NCBI GenBank assembly: GCA_023954075.1
Contig: JAMLIV010000013.1
Span: 1-64,000 of the forward strand
DNA length: 64,000 nucleotides
Direction of reading: 5' to 3'
From: Lysobacteraceae bacterium
GTDB taxonomy: Bacteria > Pseudomonadota > Gammaproteobacteria > Xanthomonadales > Xanthomonadaceae
The position numbers and the translations under genes were made by a program. The notes beneath the pieces were generated by a model that was given only the letters and a program-made list of their open reading frames with translations, ran no database searches and was not told where the DNA came from. Below, piece by piece: positions 8,091 through 17,345 of this stretch. How positions within the stretch are numbered: position 1 is the stretch's first letter; each line of letters starts with the position of its first letter.

Positions 8091-11000
8091 ACACGATGGC
8101 CGCACGCGAGGAGCCGCGCGCCCTGGGGTGGCGCCTGGTCGGGTTCCTGCCGGCCGTGGCGCTGGCCCTGCTGCCGCTGCTGCATTCGCACCTGGCCCTG
8201 ACCTTGGTGCCGACGCTGGCCGTGCCGCTCTATCTGATCGCTGCGGCAGCTTGGTTCGCGACATCCGATCTTCCGTCTTTCGCTTCGGTGCTTTCAGCGC
8301 AGCTGCGCGGTGGCCTGTGGCGAAGCTGGCTCGCGCTGGCGGTGCTGGGCGCGGCGCTGGCCTGGCCGGCCGCACGGCTGGTGCAGGGCGGTGATCTTGC
8401 CTCGGCCTTGGCCTTCGGCCTGGTGGTGGGTGTAGCCCTGGTGCTGGCTTGGCAGCGCGCGGCGCTGCCGGCGCAGGCACTGATGCAGTCCCGGGATGCG
8501 CTGCTGGGCATCCCGCATGATCATGCGGGCGAAGCGACCCGTGACGGCGCAGCCGGCTGGATCGCGGCAGGGAGCCTCGTGCTGCTGGCGCTCTGCGCCT
8601 TGGCTCTGGCCTTGCCGGCGCTGTGGCCCTCGGTGGCGATCTTCCGGAGCGGCGTGGTCGCCCACGCGCTGATCCTGGCACCGCTGCTGGCGCTGCTGGC
8701 GTTGTCGGCGTCCCGCCGGCAGCTGGCGCGCGCGCAGGGCGCGCTGGCCGATCGGCTGGCCGAGGCCGCCGCGGCCCCGGTCGCGGCGCGCACCTACACG
8801 CCCGGCCCGGGCGCGAACGCCGCGCTCTACGAGGCAGCGCGCGCCGGCCAGGTGGCCGAGGCGCTGCGGCTGCTGGACATGGGTGGAGATCCCTGGTCGC
8901 TTCCTGCCGCGGATGCGCGCGACCAGCGCACCCTTCCGATGCTCGCGGCCGTCCTCGGCGACCTGCGCCTGCTGCGCGCCTTGATTGGTGCCGGCGTCGA
9001 TCTCAACCTCGCCCACGCCGGGTTGACGCCGCTGATGGCCGCCGTGCGCGACAGCTACCACGGCCGGCCCGATGCGGTGCAGATGCTGTTGACCAACGGT
9101 GCCGATCCGCGACCGATCGACGACACGGGCCAGACGGCGCTGCACGCGGCCGCGCGCGCCGCGGATCCGGCCATTGCCGCCCTGCTGCTGGATGCCGGGG
9201 CACCGCTGGATGTCCTCGATGCGCAGGGTGCCAGCCCGCTGGGCGTGGCGGCCGCGCTGGGCAATCTCGACGTGGCGCGCTACCTGATCGAGCGCCGCGC
9301 CGCCGTCGAGCCGCGCGGTGGCGATCCGGCCGTGGTGCTGGCGGCGACGCGCGAGGACGACGATCCGGCGATGCTGCAGCTGCTGCTTCGCCATCGCGCC
9401 CAGGTCGATGCCCGCGATCGCCTCGGGCGCACCGCGCTGCACGCCGCCTGCCTGCGCAACAACCATCGCATTGCCGCTGCGCTGCTGGCCGCCGGTGCGC
9501 ACGCCGACATCGCCGATGGCCAGGGCGTCACGCCGCTGCTGGAAGCGGCGCGGTCGGGTTCGCTGGCCTGCGTGGAGTGCCTGGCCGATCACGGGGTCGA
9601 TCCGGGGGCCTGCGATCACAGCGGGCGCAACGCGCTGGCGATTGCCTGCCATGCGATGGCGTGCGATACCGCGACGGTCAAGGCCCTGCTCGCGCTGGGC
9701 GTCGATCCGCAGCGGCCGGCGGCCGATGGGCGGCGCGCGATCGACTACGCGGTCGCTGCCGGGCGCTGGGCGCACGTGGCCCTGCTCGATCCGGGCTATG
9801 TGCTGCCCGCCTGCCTGGCGGAAACCGACGAAGAACTGGTCGATGCGCCGCCGCTGACGCGCCTGCGCCTGGCGCTGGAGCGGGAGAACTTCGATACGGC
9901 GAGGCAGTTGCTGCCGTTGGCGACGGCTTCCGGTTCCGAACGCGCCGCGTTGTTCCTCGATCTCGCGCCGCGCCTCGGACGCGGCGCGTCGCGGGTGCTG
10001 GCGGCGCAGCTGGACCCGGATGCCACCGATGAGGAAGGCATGCCGTTGATGTCCCGCCTCCTCGCGCTGGGGCCGGCGGCTACTGCCGGCCTCGTGGCCC
10101 TGCTGGAACGTGGGTCCTCGCCGAGCGGGCGCGGCACGCTGGCGCGCTACCTCAACGCGGCCTTGCTGGATGCCCGCGATCGCCCCGACGGTGAAGATGT
10201 GGCCCTGCTCCTGCTTTCCCGCGGTGCCGATCCCTTCGGCGCGGACAGCGGCGGCACGCCGCCGCTGCAGCAGGTGCTCCGACTGGGCTGGCGACGCCTG
10301 TTCGACCAGCTTCTGGCGTTGGGCGTCGATCCGGAAGCGCGCGACCTGCACGGTGCCACCGCGCTCCTGCAGGCCTGCCAGCTCGACAGCGAATGGGCGG
10401 TGCGGCGGCTGGTCGCGCACGGCGCACAGCCCTCCACCCGCGGCCCGGATGGGCAGACCGCGCACGGCCTGGCGCTCGCGCTGGGCCACGGTCACCTGGT
10501 GCGCTGGCTGGACTGGTCGCAGTGGCGGCTGCCGCGCCGCAGGCTTCGGGGCAGCGACCTGGTCGCCGCCGCGCAGGTGGGCGATGCGGCGGGCGTGTCG
10601 CGGCTGCTGGATCTGGGCCTGGATCTGAATGCCACCGATGCCCAGGGCTGCACCGCGCTGCTGCGCGCCTGCGGCGGTGGCCACGTCGATCTCGTCCGCG
10701 ACCTGCTGGCGCGCGGGGCCAATCCCGATCTCACCGCCAATTCCGGCGCGACCTGCCTGAGCGTGGCCTTGACCGCGCGCCAGATCGAGGTGGTCTGGGC
10801 GCTGGTGGAAAGCGGCGTCTCGGTCGAACAGCGCCTGCCCGGCGGCATCACGCCGCTGATGATCGCCGCCGCGCTCGGGCAGGGGCAGGCGATCGTCGCC
10901 CTGCTGGCGCACGACGTCGACGTCCAGGCCGCGGATGCGCACGGCGGCACCGTTCTGCACGCGCTGGCGCAGTTCGGCTTCGGCGCGCGCGACGCCGAAG

Positions 11001-11413
11001 CGGTCAGCGTGATCTGGGAGTCCCTGCTCGCTGCCGGTGCCGACGCCGATGCGGTCAATGGTGTCGGGGAAACCCCGCTCCTGCTGCTGCTCGGTGCCAG
11101 CTTCGAGCCGGGCACCGCGTACCGGGAAGACGTGATCCTGGCCCAGCTGGATGTGCTGCTGCGGCACGGCGTGGGGCTGGGCGCGCGCGAGCGGCGCGGC
11201 TTTGGGCCGTTGCACCTGGCGGCCCTGCACGGCATGGGGCGCGCGGTGCGCCGCCTGCTCGCCGCCGGTGCCGATCCCAACCTGCGCGACACGCTCAACC
11301 GCCGTGCCGGCGAGGTCGCGCTGGTGCGCGGCTATGTGGACATCGCCTCGGAATTCGTGCACCGGGAACCCACGCCGCCCATCGCGCGATTCCTGCGCGA
11401 ACCGCGCGAGTAG
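8087..11413 (+). CDS. Large membrane-anchored ankyrin repeat protein
   Basis: A 1108-residue protein. The first 215 residues hold about six hydrophobic spans, for example around residues 12-48, 85-103, 110-126 and 163-212. From about residue 240 to the end is a long array of ankyrin repeats, with repeated variants of GxTALHAAxxxGxxxxxxxLLxxGAD; I estimate more than 20 units, some eroded (about residues 570-640). The array must face one side of the membrane and offers a long protein-binding surface, probably cytoplasmic. Nothing enzymatic is seen. Similar ankyrin proteins beside ycgL are, to my knowledge, typical of xanthomonads. Function unknown. Start ATG at 8087 overlaps the ycgL stop. Confidence 0.88.
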   Translation: MNTMAAREEPRALGWRLVGFLPAVALALLPLLHSHLALTLVPTLAVPLYLIAAAAWFATSDLPSFASVLSAQLRGGLWRSWLALAVLGAALAWPAARLVQGGDLASALAFGLVVGVALVLAWQRAALPAQALMQSRDALLGIPHDHAGEATRDGAAGWIAAGSLVLLALCALALALPALWPSVAIFRSGVVAHALILAPLLALLALSASRRQLARAQGALADRLAEAAAAPVAARTYTPGPGANAALYEAARAGQVAEALRLLDMGGDPWSLPAADARDQRTLPMLAAVLGDLRLLRALIGAGVDLNLAHAGLTPLMAAVRDSYHGRPDAVQMLLTNGADPRPIDDTGQTALHAAARAADPAIAALLLDAGAPLDVLDAQGASPLGVAAALGNLDVARYLIERRAAVEPRGGDPAVVLAATREDDDPAMLQLLLRHRAQVDARDRLGRTALHAACLRNNHRIAAALLAAGAHADIADGQGVTPLLEAARSGSLACVECLADHGVDPGACDHSGRNALAIACHAMACDTATVKALLALGVDPQRPAADGRRAIDYAVAAGRWAHVALLDPGYVLPACLAETDEELVDAPPLTRLRLALERENFDTARQLLPLATASGSERAALFLDLAPRLGRGASRVLAAQLDPDATDEEGMPLMSRLLALGPAATAGLVALLERGSSPSGRGTLARYLNAALLDARDRPDGEDVALLLLSRGADPFGADSGGTPPLQQVLRLGWRRLFDQLLALGVDPEARDLHGATALLQACQLDSEWAVRRLVAHGAQPSTRGPDGQTAHGLALALGHGHLVRWLDWSQWRLPRRRLRGSDLVAAAQVGDAAGVSRLLDLGLDLNATDAQGCTALLRACGGGHVDLVRDLLARGANPDLTANSGATCLSVALTARQIEVVWALVESGVSVEQRLPGGITPLMIAAALGQGQAIVALLAHDVDVQAADAHGGTVLHALAQFGFGARDAEAVSVIWESLLAAGADADAVNGVGETPLLLLLGASFEPGTAYREDVILAQLDVLLRHGVGLGARERRGFGPLHLAALHGMGRAVRRLLAAGADPNLRDTLNRRAGEVALVRGYVDIASEFVHREPTPPIARFLREPRE

Positions 11414-11775
11414 CGCCACCGTATTCTTGCGCCATTCGGGAGACTCGTTGCATTTGATGGGGCGGCCCGATGGGGCGGCAACTAGTCTGACGCGGGGGGC
11501 TGCGCGAGGGCATCAGGCCATCGCCGTGGTGGTCTTCATCGGCGCTGCCGGCCCGCAATGCTCCGGACTTTAGCCGAAATCTCAACGTGATCAGCGCCGA
11601 GTCTTGACTGTAAAGCCCTCTCCCCGAGGGGAGAGGGCAAGAACACCGCGTCGGGGGCGTAGCCCCGACCTACGAGCCGCGGGCCGCTCCGCAGGTCGGC
11701 TCCCGGATCAAGTCCGGGGCAGGCTCTGCGTGGCCGACGTTGCGGGGCGTCGAGCTGGCGCGCGGGCGGGGCGAT
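11414..11775 (+). other. 362-base convergent intergenic region rich in palindromes
   Basis: This gap separates the ankyrin gene (plus) from the DUF2207 gene (minus). No gene is credible here. It holds a perfect palindrome at 11615-11638, a second hairpin at 11650-11669, and further imperfect inverted sequences (around 11690-11730, with CCCGGATCAAGTCCGGGG). These look like REP-type intergenic repeats, and one may also serve as the terminator for the two converging genes. Confidence 0.5.
11615..11669. repeat. Palindromic intergenic repeats (two adjacent hairpins)
   Basis: GCCCTCTCCCC (11615-11625) pairs perfectly with GGGGAGAGGGC (11628-11638) around a two-base loop. GTCGGGG (11650-11656) pairs with CCCCGAC (11663-11669). 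The CCCTCTCCC core of the first is the same as in the repeat inside thiL near 59713-59738. Confidence 0.65.
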
Positions 11776-13599
11776 TCAGCGCCCGCCGCCGCCGCCGCCG
11801 CCGCCACCGCCGCCCGAGGAACCACCGCCGCCGCCGCCCGAAGAGCTGCCCGGTGGCGTGGACGCCGAGGCGATGGAGTTGGTGAGGCTGCCGCCGATGG
11901 ATGAGACCATGCTGTCCAGGTTGGAGAAGGAGCCGCCGCTGTACCAGCTGATCGCTCCGGTCGTGGCCGCCGCCGCGGCGGCACCGACGACGAGGGTGAA
12001 CTTGCGGGTCCAGGCTTCTTCGACATCCAGCGCCACGGCGTAGGGCAGGAGGCGCTCATAGCGATCGGCATCGAGCGCGGGTGGCGCATCGGGGCCGGGC
12101 AGGTTCTTCAGCTCGTCGCGCTCGGCCACGCGCAGATAGGTGCGCAGGCCCTCGATCTCGTCCAGCAGGCGACGGCCCTCGGCGGTGGGAGCCGCGATCA
12201 GGATTCCGAAGGCGATCAGGCTCGCCAGCATCACGACACCGGTCAGGAGGATGACCGGAACGCCGGAGCCGCCAGACAGCGCGAGCGCGGCCACGGCGGA
12301 CGCCAGGGCGATCAGCAGGGCGCGGCCCCAGGTGCCGAGGTTTTGCTTGTAGTAGCGGTCGTCGATGTGCTTTTTCAGCGCCTTGGCATGGTGGTCCTTG
12401 GCGGCCATCAGCGCGGTGCGATTCTTCTCGTCGAATTCGATGTTCGACCCGGGCTGCGGCAGCAGGTTGGCGAGCAGGGTGGCGGCGATGACGGGCGACT
12501 CGCCGCTGGGGCCGCCGTGGGTGCGCGTGGCCGTCCAGATGTCGCGTCCCGACAGCAGCCGGCCCACGAACCGCTTGACGCCTGCCGGCGCTCCGGTGGC
12601 GTCGAGCTTGTCGGATAGGCGATCCAGCGCGCTGTCGCGCTGCAGTCGCAGCTTGCCATTCACCGCAAGCAGCAGGAGGTCGCCGGTGAAGCAGCGCACG
12701 TCGTAGGCGCACTTGCGCTCCAGGAAGCGCAGTTCCGAAGGCGAGCGCCCGGCGGGCGGGTCGTAGCGCGCGATGACGACGCCGGCGCGCGGGTCGCGGC
12801 CGATCCGCCACCAGCGCGTGATGCAGTAGTACCACAGCGCGATCAGCCCGAGCAGCGCGATCAGCACGCCGAGGTTGTCGCGCAGCAGCCAGCCCGCGCG
12901 CTCGGCGCGGGTGGGTTCGGGCAGCAGGCCCTTGGGGAAGCCGAGCACGATGGTGAAGCCTTCCTGCGGAGCCAGCGGTGCGGTCAGGTGCCAGCGCGCG
13001 AGGCCCGGCTCGACGAGGGTGGCGGTGTAGTCCTGCCCCTTCGCGCCCTGCGGGCCGGTGTAGCCCTCGGCGCTCATCTGCGCCATCGGCACCGGCTCGG
13101 GCAGGCGCACCTCCACCTGGGCCGCGTCGATGGGGAACGCCCAGCCGGTGCCGATGGCGTTCCAGTAGAGCTCGTCGTGCTCGGCGAAGAAGCCGATCTG
13201 GCGCGTGGTGCGATAGCGCAGGGTGAAGCGGATGTCGGCGGGCACCGGCAGGAAGTCGTCGTTGCCGGTGTTGATCCGCACCCCGTTGGACAGGTTCTCG
13301 GTGAACCACGGCTCGGGCTGGCCGTCGCGCTCCACGCCCAGCACGTCCAGCGCCACGACGACCCGGTTGCCGGCGCGGTCGCGGTAGCGGGTGGGGAAAT
13401 CGCGGTAGATGCCGCGCCGGATCTGACTGCCTTCGGCGCGCACGGTGATGTTTTCCGTCACCTCCAGGCTGGCATCGGGCTGGATGGCCACCTCGATGCG
13501 GTAGTCGAGGATGCGCTCCTGCGCGACGGCCCCCGCACTGGCCGCCAGCAGGAGCAGGACGACGGCCAAGCGGCCGATGGATCGGGCAAAACGCATCAC
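11776..13599 (-). CDS. DUF2207 domain-containing membrane protein
   Basis: A 607-residue membrane protein: signal peptide or first span at residues 8-27 (ending ASAGAVAQ), an extracytoplasmic DUF2207 beta domain (about 28-230), a membrane span near 245-262, a cytoplasmic stretch, further hydrophobic segments (about 425-470 and 545-565) and an extremely glycine-rich tail that ends the protein. This arrangement, including the poly-Gly tail, is typical of DUF2207 proteins. They usually sit next to lemA, as here: its start overlaps the lemA stop by four bases (ATGA). The role is unknown; a joint envelope function with LemA is inferred from the pairing. Confidence 0.85.
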   Translation of the reverse strand: MMRFARSIGRLAVVLLLLAASAGAVAQERILDYRIEVAIQPDASLEVTENITVRAEGSQIRRGIYRDFPTRYRDRAGNRVVVALDVLGVERDGQPEPWFTENLSNGVRINTGNDDFLPVPADIRFTLRYRTTRQIGFFAEHDELYWNAIGTGWAFPIDAAQVEVRLPEPVPMAQMSAEGYTGPQGAKGQDYTATLVEPGLARWHLTAPLAPQEGFTIVLGFPKGLLPEPTRAERAGWLLRDNLGVLIALLGLIALWYYCITRWWRIGRDPRAGVVIARYDPPAGRSPSELRFLERKCAYDVRCFTGDLLLLAVNGKLRLQRDSALDRLSDKLDATGAPAGVKRFVGRLLSGRDIWTATRTHGGPSGESPVIAATLLANLLPQPGSNIEFDEKNRTALMAAKDHHAKALKKHIDDRYYKQNLGTWGRALLIALASAVAALALSGGSGVPVILLTGVVMLASLIAFGILIAAPTAEGRRLLDEIEGLRTYLRVAERDELKNLPGPDAPPALDADRYERLLPYAVALDVEEAWTRKFTLVVGAAAAAATTGAISWYSGGSFSNLDSMVSSIGGSLTNSIASASTPPGSSSGGGGGGSSGGGGGGGGGGGR

Positions 13600-14141
13600 A
13601 GTTGTACCTCCGGTGCCGTTCGGGCGGGGGCTTCCGCCTGGAAGAACTCACCTGGCAAGAACGAAAAAATGCGGGCAATGAGGACATCGGGGACGCGCTG
13701 GATGGCGTCGTTGTAGTCGCGCACCGCGCCGTTGTAGAAGCGGCGGGCGTACTGGAGCTGGTCCTCGACCGCGACCAGATCGCGCTGCAGCTGCGCGAAA
13801 TTCCCGCTGGCCTTGAGCTCGGGGTAGGACTCGCGCAGCGCCAGCAGGCGGCCGATGCCGGCTTCCAGCTCGGTTTCCGCGCGCCCCTGCGGGGTGGGGG
13901 TGGTCGCGCTCATCGCACGGCTGCGCGCCTGCGCGACGGATTCCAGCGTCGCCTGCTCGTGCCCGGCATAGGCCCGCACCGCGGCCACCAGGCTGGGTAC
14001 CAGGTCGTGCCGGCGGTGGAGCTGCACGTCGATATCGGCCCAGGCCGTGCGCACCTGGTTGCGCAGGCGCACCAGCCGATTGAACGCGATGGCCACCCAC
14101 ACCAGCACGCCCGCGATGAATGCGAAAACCACCCAAGCCAT
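13596..14141 (-). CDS. lemA: LemA family protein
   Basis: A 181-residue protein with one N-terminal membrane span (MAWVVFAFIAGVLVWVAI) followed by the long alpha-helical LemA domain: the NQVRTAWADIDVQLHRRHDL signature begins at about residue 28 and YARRFYNGAVRDYN at about 138. The C-terminus would be outside the cytoplasm. Function unknown, but LemA and DUF2207 proteins are commonly paired. The reading frame is open upstream to 14633, but the ATG at 14141 gives the normal N-terminus. It is the first gene of a two-gene minus-strand operon. Confidence 0.88.
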   Translation of the reverse strand: MAWVVFAFIAGVLVWVAIAFNRLVRLRNQVRTAWADIDVQLHRRHDLVPSLVAAVRAYAGHEQATLESVAQARSRAMSATTPTPQGRAETELEAGIGRLLALRESYPELKASGNFAQLQRDLVAVEDQLQYARRFYNGAVRDYNDAIQRVPDVLIARIFSFLPGEFFQAEAPARTAPEVQL

Positions 14142-14224
14142 GCGCGTTCTCCCCGGCGCGGTGAGGGTAACGAAGGTGACGCCAGTCGCGTCGGTACGTG
14201 ACCCGTCGCGGCTGCATTGGACCG

Positions 14225-14633
<409 letters not shown>

Positions 14634-14680
14634 TGCCGGGCGCGTGACAGGATGCGGTAAACCCTTCCGGAGTCCCGATC

Positions 14681-14938
14681 ATGGTGAACCTGCAGTTGGC
14701 CGATGACCTCGCGCAGCGCCTGGGCGCGCTCTTGCCACCCAGCCTTGCCGATGCGCGCGCCGATCTCGAAAAGACCTTCCGCGCCGCGCTGCAGGCGGGC
14801 CTGCAGCGGCTTGAGCTTGTCACGCGCGAAGAGTTCGAGGTGCAGCGCGCGCTGCTGCTGCGCACCCGCGCCCGGCTGGAAGCGCTGGAATACGCCATCG
14901 CGATGCGCGACAGCCTGGAGGCAACCCCCTCCGCCTGA
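14681..14938 (+). CDS. ubiK: Ubiquinone biosynthesis accessory factor UbiK
   Basis: An 85-residue BMFP-domain protein. It resembles E. coli UbiK (YqiC) in the order amphipathic helix, LQRLELVTREEFEVQ (about residues 43-57), then a leucine-rich C-terminal coiled coil (LLLRTRARLEALE). UbiK binds lipids and UbiJ and supports aerobic ubiquinone synthesis. It is divergent from glnK and convergent with the small DUF2945 gene. A GGAG-like ribosome site (CCGGAG) lies about ten bases before the ATG. Confidence 0.85.
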   Translation: MVNLQLADDLAQRLGALLPPSLADARADLEKTFRAALQAGLQRLELVTREEFEVQRALLLRTRARLEALEYAIAMRDSLEATPSA

Positions 14939-14945
14939 TGCGGAC

Positions 14946-15167
14946 TCAGTCCGGCGGCGGAATCCGCACCAGCACCTGCGGGCGATGGTAGGCGACGTGC
15001 CCGGTGCGCGGGTTGAGGATGGCGTACTGGGGGTTTTCCGGCGTGGCGTGGTGGCGATAGCCGTGCACCAGGAATTCCGCCTCGTGCACCGCCACGATGC
15101 GACCATGCACCCGGCCCGCCTCCGAGTTCCACTGCACCCAGTCATCCACCTTGAACGCACGTTCCAT
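14946..15167 (-). CDS. DUF2945 small protein (Tudor-like)
   Basis: A 73-residue protein with the DUF2945 pattern: VDDWVQWNSEAGRVHG near the start, then HHATPENPQYAI and a terminal basic strand. The family is also listed as a hypervirulence-associated Tudor-like domain; its biochemical role is unknown. The ATG at 15167 is chosen because GGAGG lies five bases upstream; an in-frame GTG at 15179 would add four residues. It converges on ubiK with only seven bases between the stops. Confidence 0.78.
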   Translation of the reverse strand: MERAFKVDDWVQWNSEAGRVHGRIVAVHEAEFLVHGYRHHATPENPQYAILNPRTGHVAYHRPQVLVRIPPPD

Positions 15168-15202
15168 TGCCGCCTCCACCCGATTCCACCGGACCTGGCC
15201 AC

Positions 15203-15751
15203 ATGACGCCCACTTTCTACACCCTCGGACACTCCAACCGCAGCATCGAAGCCTTCATCGGCCTGCTGGAGGATTCCGGCGTGCGCGGCGTGGCCGACGT
15301 GCGCGCCTTCGCGCACTCGCGCGCGATGCCGCAGTTCGATGGCGAGGCGCTGGGCGCGGCACTCGCCGCACGCGGGCGTGCCTACCGGCACTTTCCCGCG
15401 CTCGGCGGGCGGCGCTCGCGCGCTGTCGGTGTGGCTCCGGAGGCCAATGCCTGGTGGGAGAACCGCAGCTTCCACAACTATGCCGACTACGCCACCACGC
15501 CGGCCTTCCGCGCCGGCCTGGCCGAGCTGATGGCGTGGGAGGGCGGCCATCCGGCCGCGGTCATGTGCGCCGAGGCGGTGTGGTGGCGCTGCCACCGCCG
15601 TATCATCGCCGATTACCTGATGGCCGCAGGCTGCGCGGTGTTCCACCTCCTGGGCGAGGGTGCGGTAAAGCCCGCGGAGCTGACGCCCGGCGTCGTGGCG
15701 CGCGGCGACGGCGCGCTGCTGTATCCGGCCGCCGCGGAGCCGGCACCGTGA
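15203..15751 (+). CDS. DUF488 family protein
   Basis: A 182-residue soluble protein of the DUF488 family. Visible family marks are the N-terminal FYTLGHSNRS, DVRAFAHSR near residue 34, and the cysteine motif CAEAVWWRCHRRII around residues 122-135. Members are found widely and have no agreed function. The stop overlaps the GTG start of the following ComM/YifB gene by four bases (GTGA), so the two are likely co-translated. Confidence 0.82.
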   Translation: MTPTFYTLGHSNRSIEAFIGLLEDSGVRGVADVRAFAHSRAMPQFDGEALGAALAARGRAYRHFPALGGRRSRAVGVAPEANAWWENRSFHNYADYATTPAFRAGLAELMAWEGGHPAAVMCAEAVWWRCHRRIIADYLMAAGCAVFHLLGEGAVKPAELTPGVVARGDGALLYPAAAEPAP

Positions 15752-17262
15752 GCCTTGCGCTGGTCCACAGCCGTGCCCAGACCGGCGTGCAGGCACCGGA
15801 AGTGCGGGTGGAGGTGCATATCGCCGGCGGCCTGCCGGCGGTGTCGATCGTCGGTCTGCCCGATGCGGCGGTGAAGGAAAGCCGCGACCGCGTGCGCGCC
15901 GCGCTGGCCTGTTCGCAGCTCGAACTGCCGCAGCGGCGCATCACCATCAACCTGGCACCGGCGGACGTTCCCAAGGACGGCAGCCGTTTCGATCTTCCGA
16001 TCGCGCTGGGCATCCTCGCCGCTTCCGGCCAGCTGCCGCGCGAGGCGCTGCGCGACTGGGAGTTCCACGGCGAGCTGGCGCTGACCGGCGAATTGCGTCC
16101 GGTCGAAGGCGCGCTGCCCGCCGTGCTGGCCGCCGCCCAGGCCGGCCGGCAGATCATCCTGCCGCTGGAAAACCGCGCCGAAGCCTCGCTCGCGCAGCAC
16201 TCGGGCGCGCGCTTCGCCCGCACCCTGCTGGAAGTGTGCGCGCTGCTGCAGACCGGGCGCGAACTGCCCGGGCCGCTGCCGGAAACCGCCGTCGCCGAAG
16301 TGGATGCCTCGCTTCCCGATCTTTCCGACGTGCGCGGCCAGCCGCAGGCGCGCCGCGCGCTGGAAGTCGCCGCCGCCGGTGGCCACAACCTCTTGATGAT
16401 CGGCCCGCCGGGAAGCGGCAAGTCGATGCTGGCGCAGCGCCTGCCGACGCTCCTGCCTTCGATCAGCGACGCGGATGCGCTGGAATGCGCCGCCATCGCC
16501 TCGCTCGCCGGGCAGCGGCCGGACCTTGCGAACTGGCGACGCCCCGCATTTCGCGCGCCGCACCACACCGCCACCGCCGTCGCCCTGGTTGGCGGCGGCG
16601 GCGCGGCGTCGCTGCGCCCCGGCGAGATCAGCCTGGCGCATCGCGGCGTGCTGTTTCTGGACGAGCTGCCTGAATGGGAGCGGCGCACCCTCGAAGTGCT
16701 GCGCGAGCCGCTGGAATCCGGCCGCATCGTGATTTCGCGCGCCGCGCGCCAGGCCGAGTTTCCCGCGCGCTTCCAGTTCGTCGCCGCGATGAATCCCTGC
16801 CCCTGCGGCTGGGCGGGCGATCCGAACGGGCGCTGCCACTGCAGTCGCGAGCAGGTCGCCCGCTACCGCGCGCGCATTTCCGGGCCGCTGCTGGACCGCA
16901 TCGACATCCAGATCGAAGTGCCGCGCGTGCCGGCGGCCGACCTGCGTCCCGAGGCACCGCGCGGGGAGACCAGCGCCCGCGTGCGCGCCCGTGTCGAAGC
17001 CGCCCGCGCGCGCCAGCTGCAGCGTGCCGGAATGGCCAATGCCGCATTGCCGCAGGCACGGACCGATCGCGACTGCGCGCTCAGCCCGAACGATCGCGTC
17101 CTGCTCGAACGCGCCATCGACCAACTGCATCTTTCCGCGCGTGCCAGCCAGCGCATCCTGCGCGTGGCGCGCACCATCGCCGACCTCGCCGGCATCGACG
17201 CCATCGGCACCGCGCACCTGGCCGAGGCCATCGGGTATCGGCGGATGGAACCGGCCGGCTGA
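15748..17262 (+). CDS. comM: YifB/ComM family Mg-chelatase-like AAA+ ATPase
   Basis: A 504-residue AAA+ protein with the YifB/ComM layout: N-terminal Lon-protease-like domain (about 1-165), Mg-chelatase AAA+ module with Walker A GPPGSGKS near residue 217 and Walker B LFLDELPEW near 302, the zinc-finger-like insertion PCPCGW...CHCS (about 350-370), and a C-terminal Mg-chelatase domain. ComM is a hexameric helicase that promotes branch migration in natural transformation in Vibrio and Acinetobacter. The GTG start at 15748 gives VSLALVHSRAQTGV, the usual N-terminus. Open sequence further upstream belongs to the DUF488 region in another frame. Confidence 0.92.
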   Translation: MSLALVHSRAQTGVQAPEVRVEVHIAGGLPAVSIVGLPDAAVKESRDRVRAALACSQLELPQRRITINLAPADVPKDGSRFDLPIALGILAASGQLPREALRDWEFHGELALTGELRPVEGALPAVLAAAQAGRQIILPLENRAEASLAQHSGARFARTLLEVCALLQTGRELPGPLPETAVAEVDASLPDLSDVRGQPQARRALEVAAAGGHNLLMIGPPGSGKSMLAQRLPTLLPSISDADALECAAIASLAGQRPDLANWRRPAFRAPHHTATAVALVGGGGAASLRPGEISLAHRGVLFLDELPEWERRTLEVLREPLESGRIVISRAARQAEFPARFQFVAAMNPCPCGWAGDPNGRCHCSREQVARYRARISGPLLDRIDIQIEVPRVPAADLRPEAPRGETSARVRARVEAARARQLQRAGMANAALPQARTDRDCALSPNDRVLLERAIDQLHLSARASQRILRVARTIADLAGIDAIGTAHLAEAIGYRRMEPAG

Positions 17263-17345
17263 TCCTGGTCAAGAACATCTGAAAACGGGCATCATTGACC
17301 GAAGCACGCGAGTACCATCGCGCCTTTCGTTTCGGGGAAACATCA

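Noticed and set aside
8294..11419. 1041-codon open frame on the minus strand
   Set aside because: It is antisense to the ankyrin gene. Its translation is a Gln/Arg/Ala/Gly-rich shadow with no domain, typical of high-GC DNA. The same applies to 5998-8094, 2624-3925 and 37571-39775 on the minus strand and to 19489-21990 and 45265-47262 on the plus strand.
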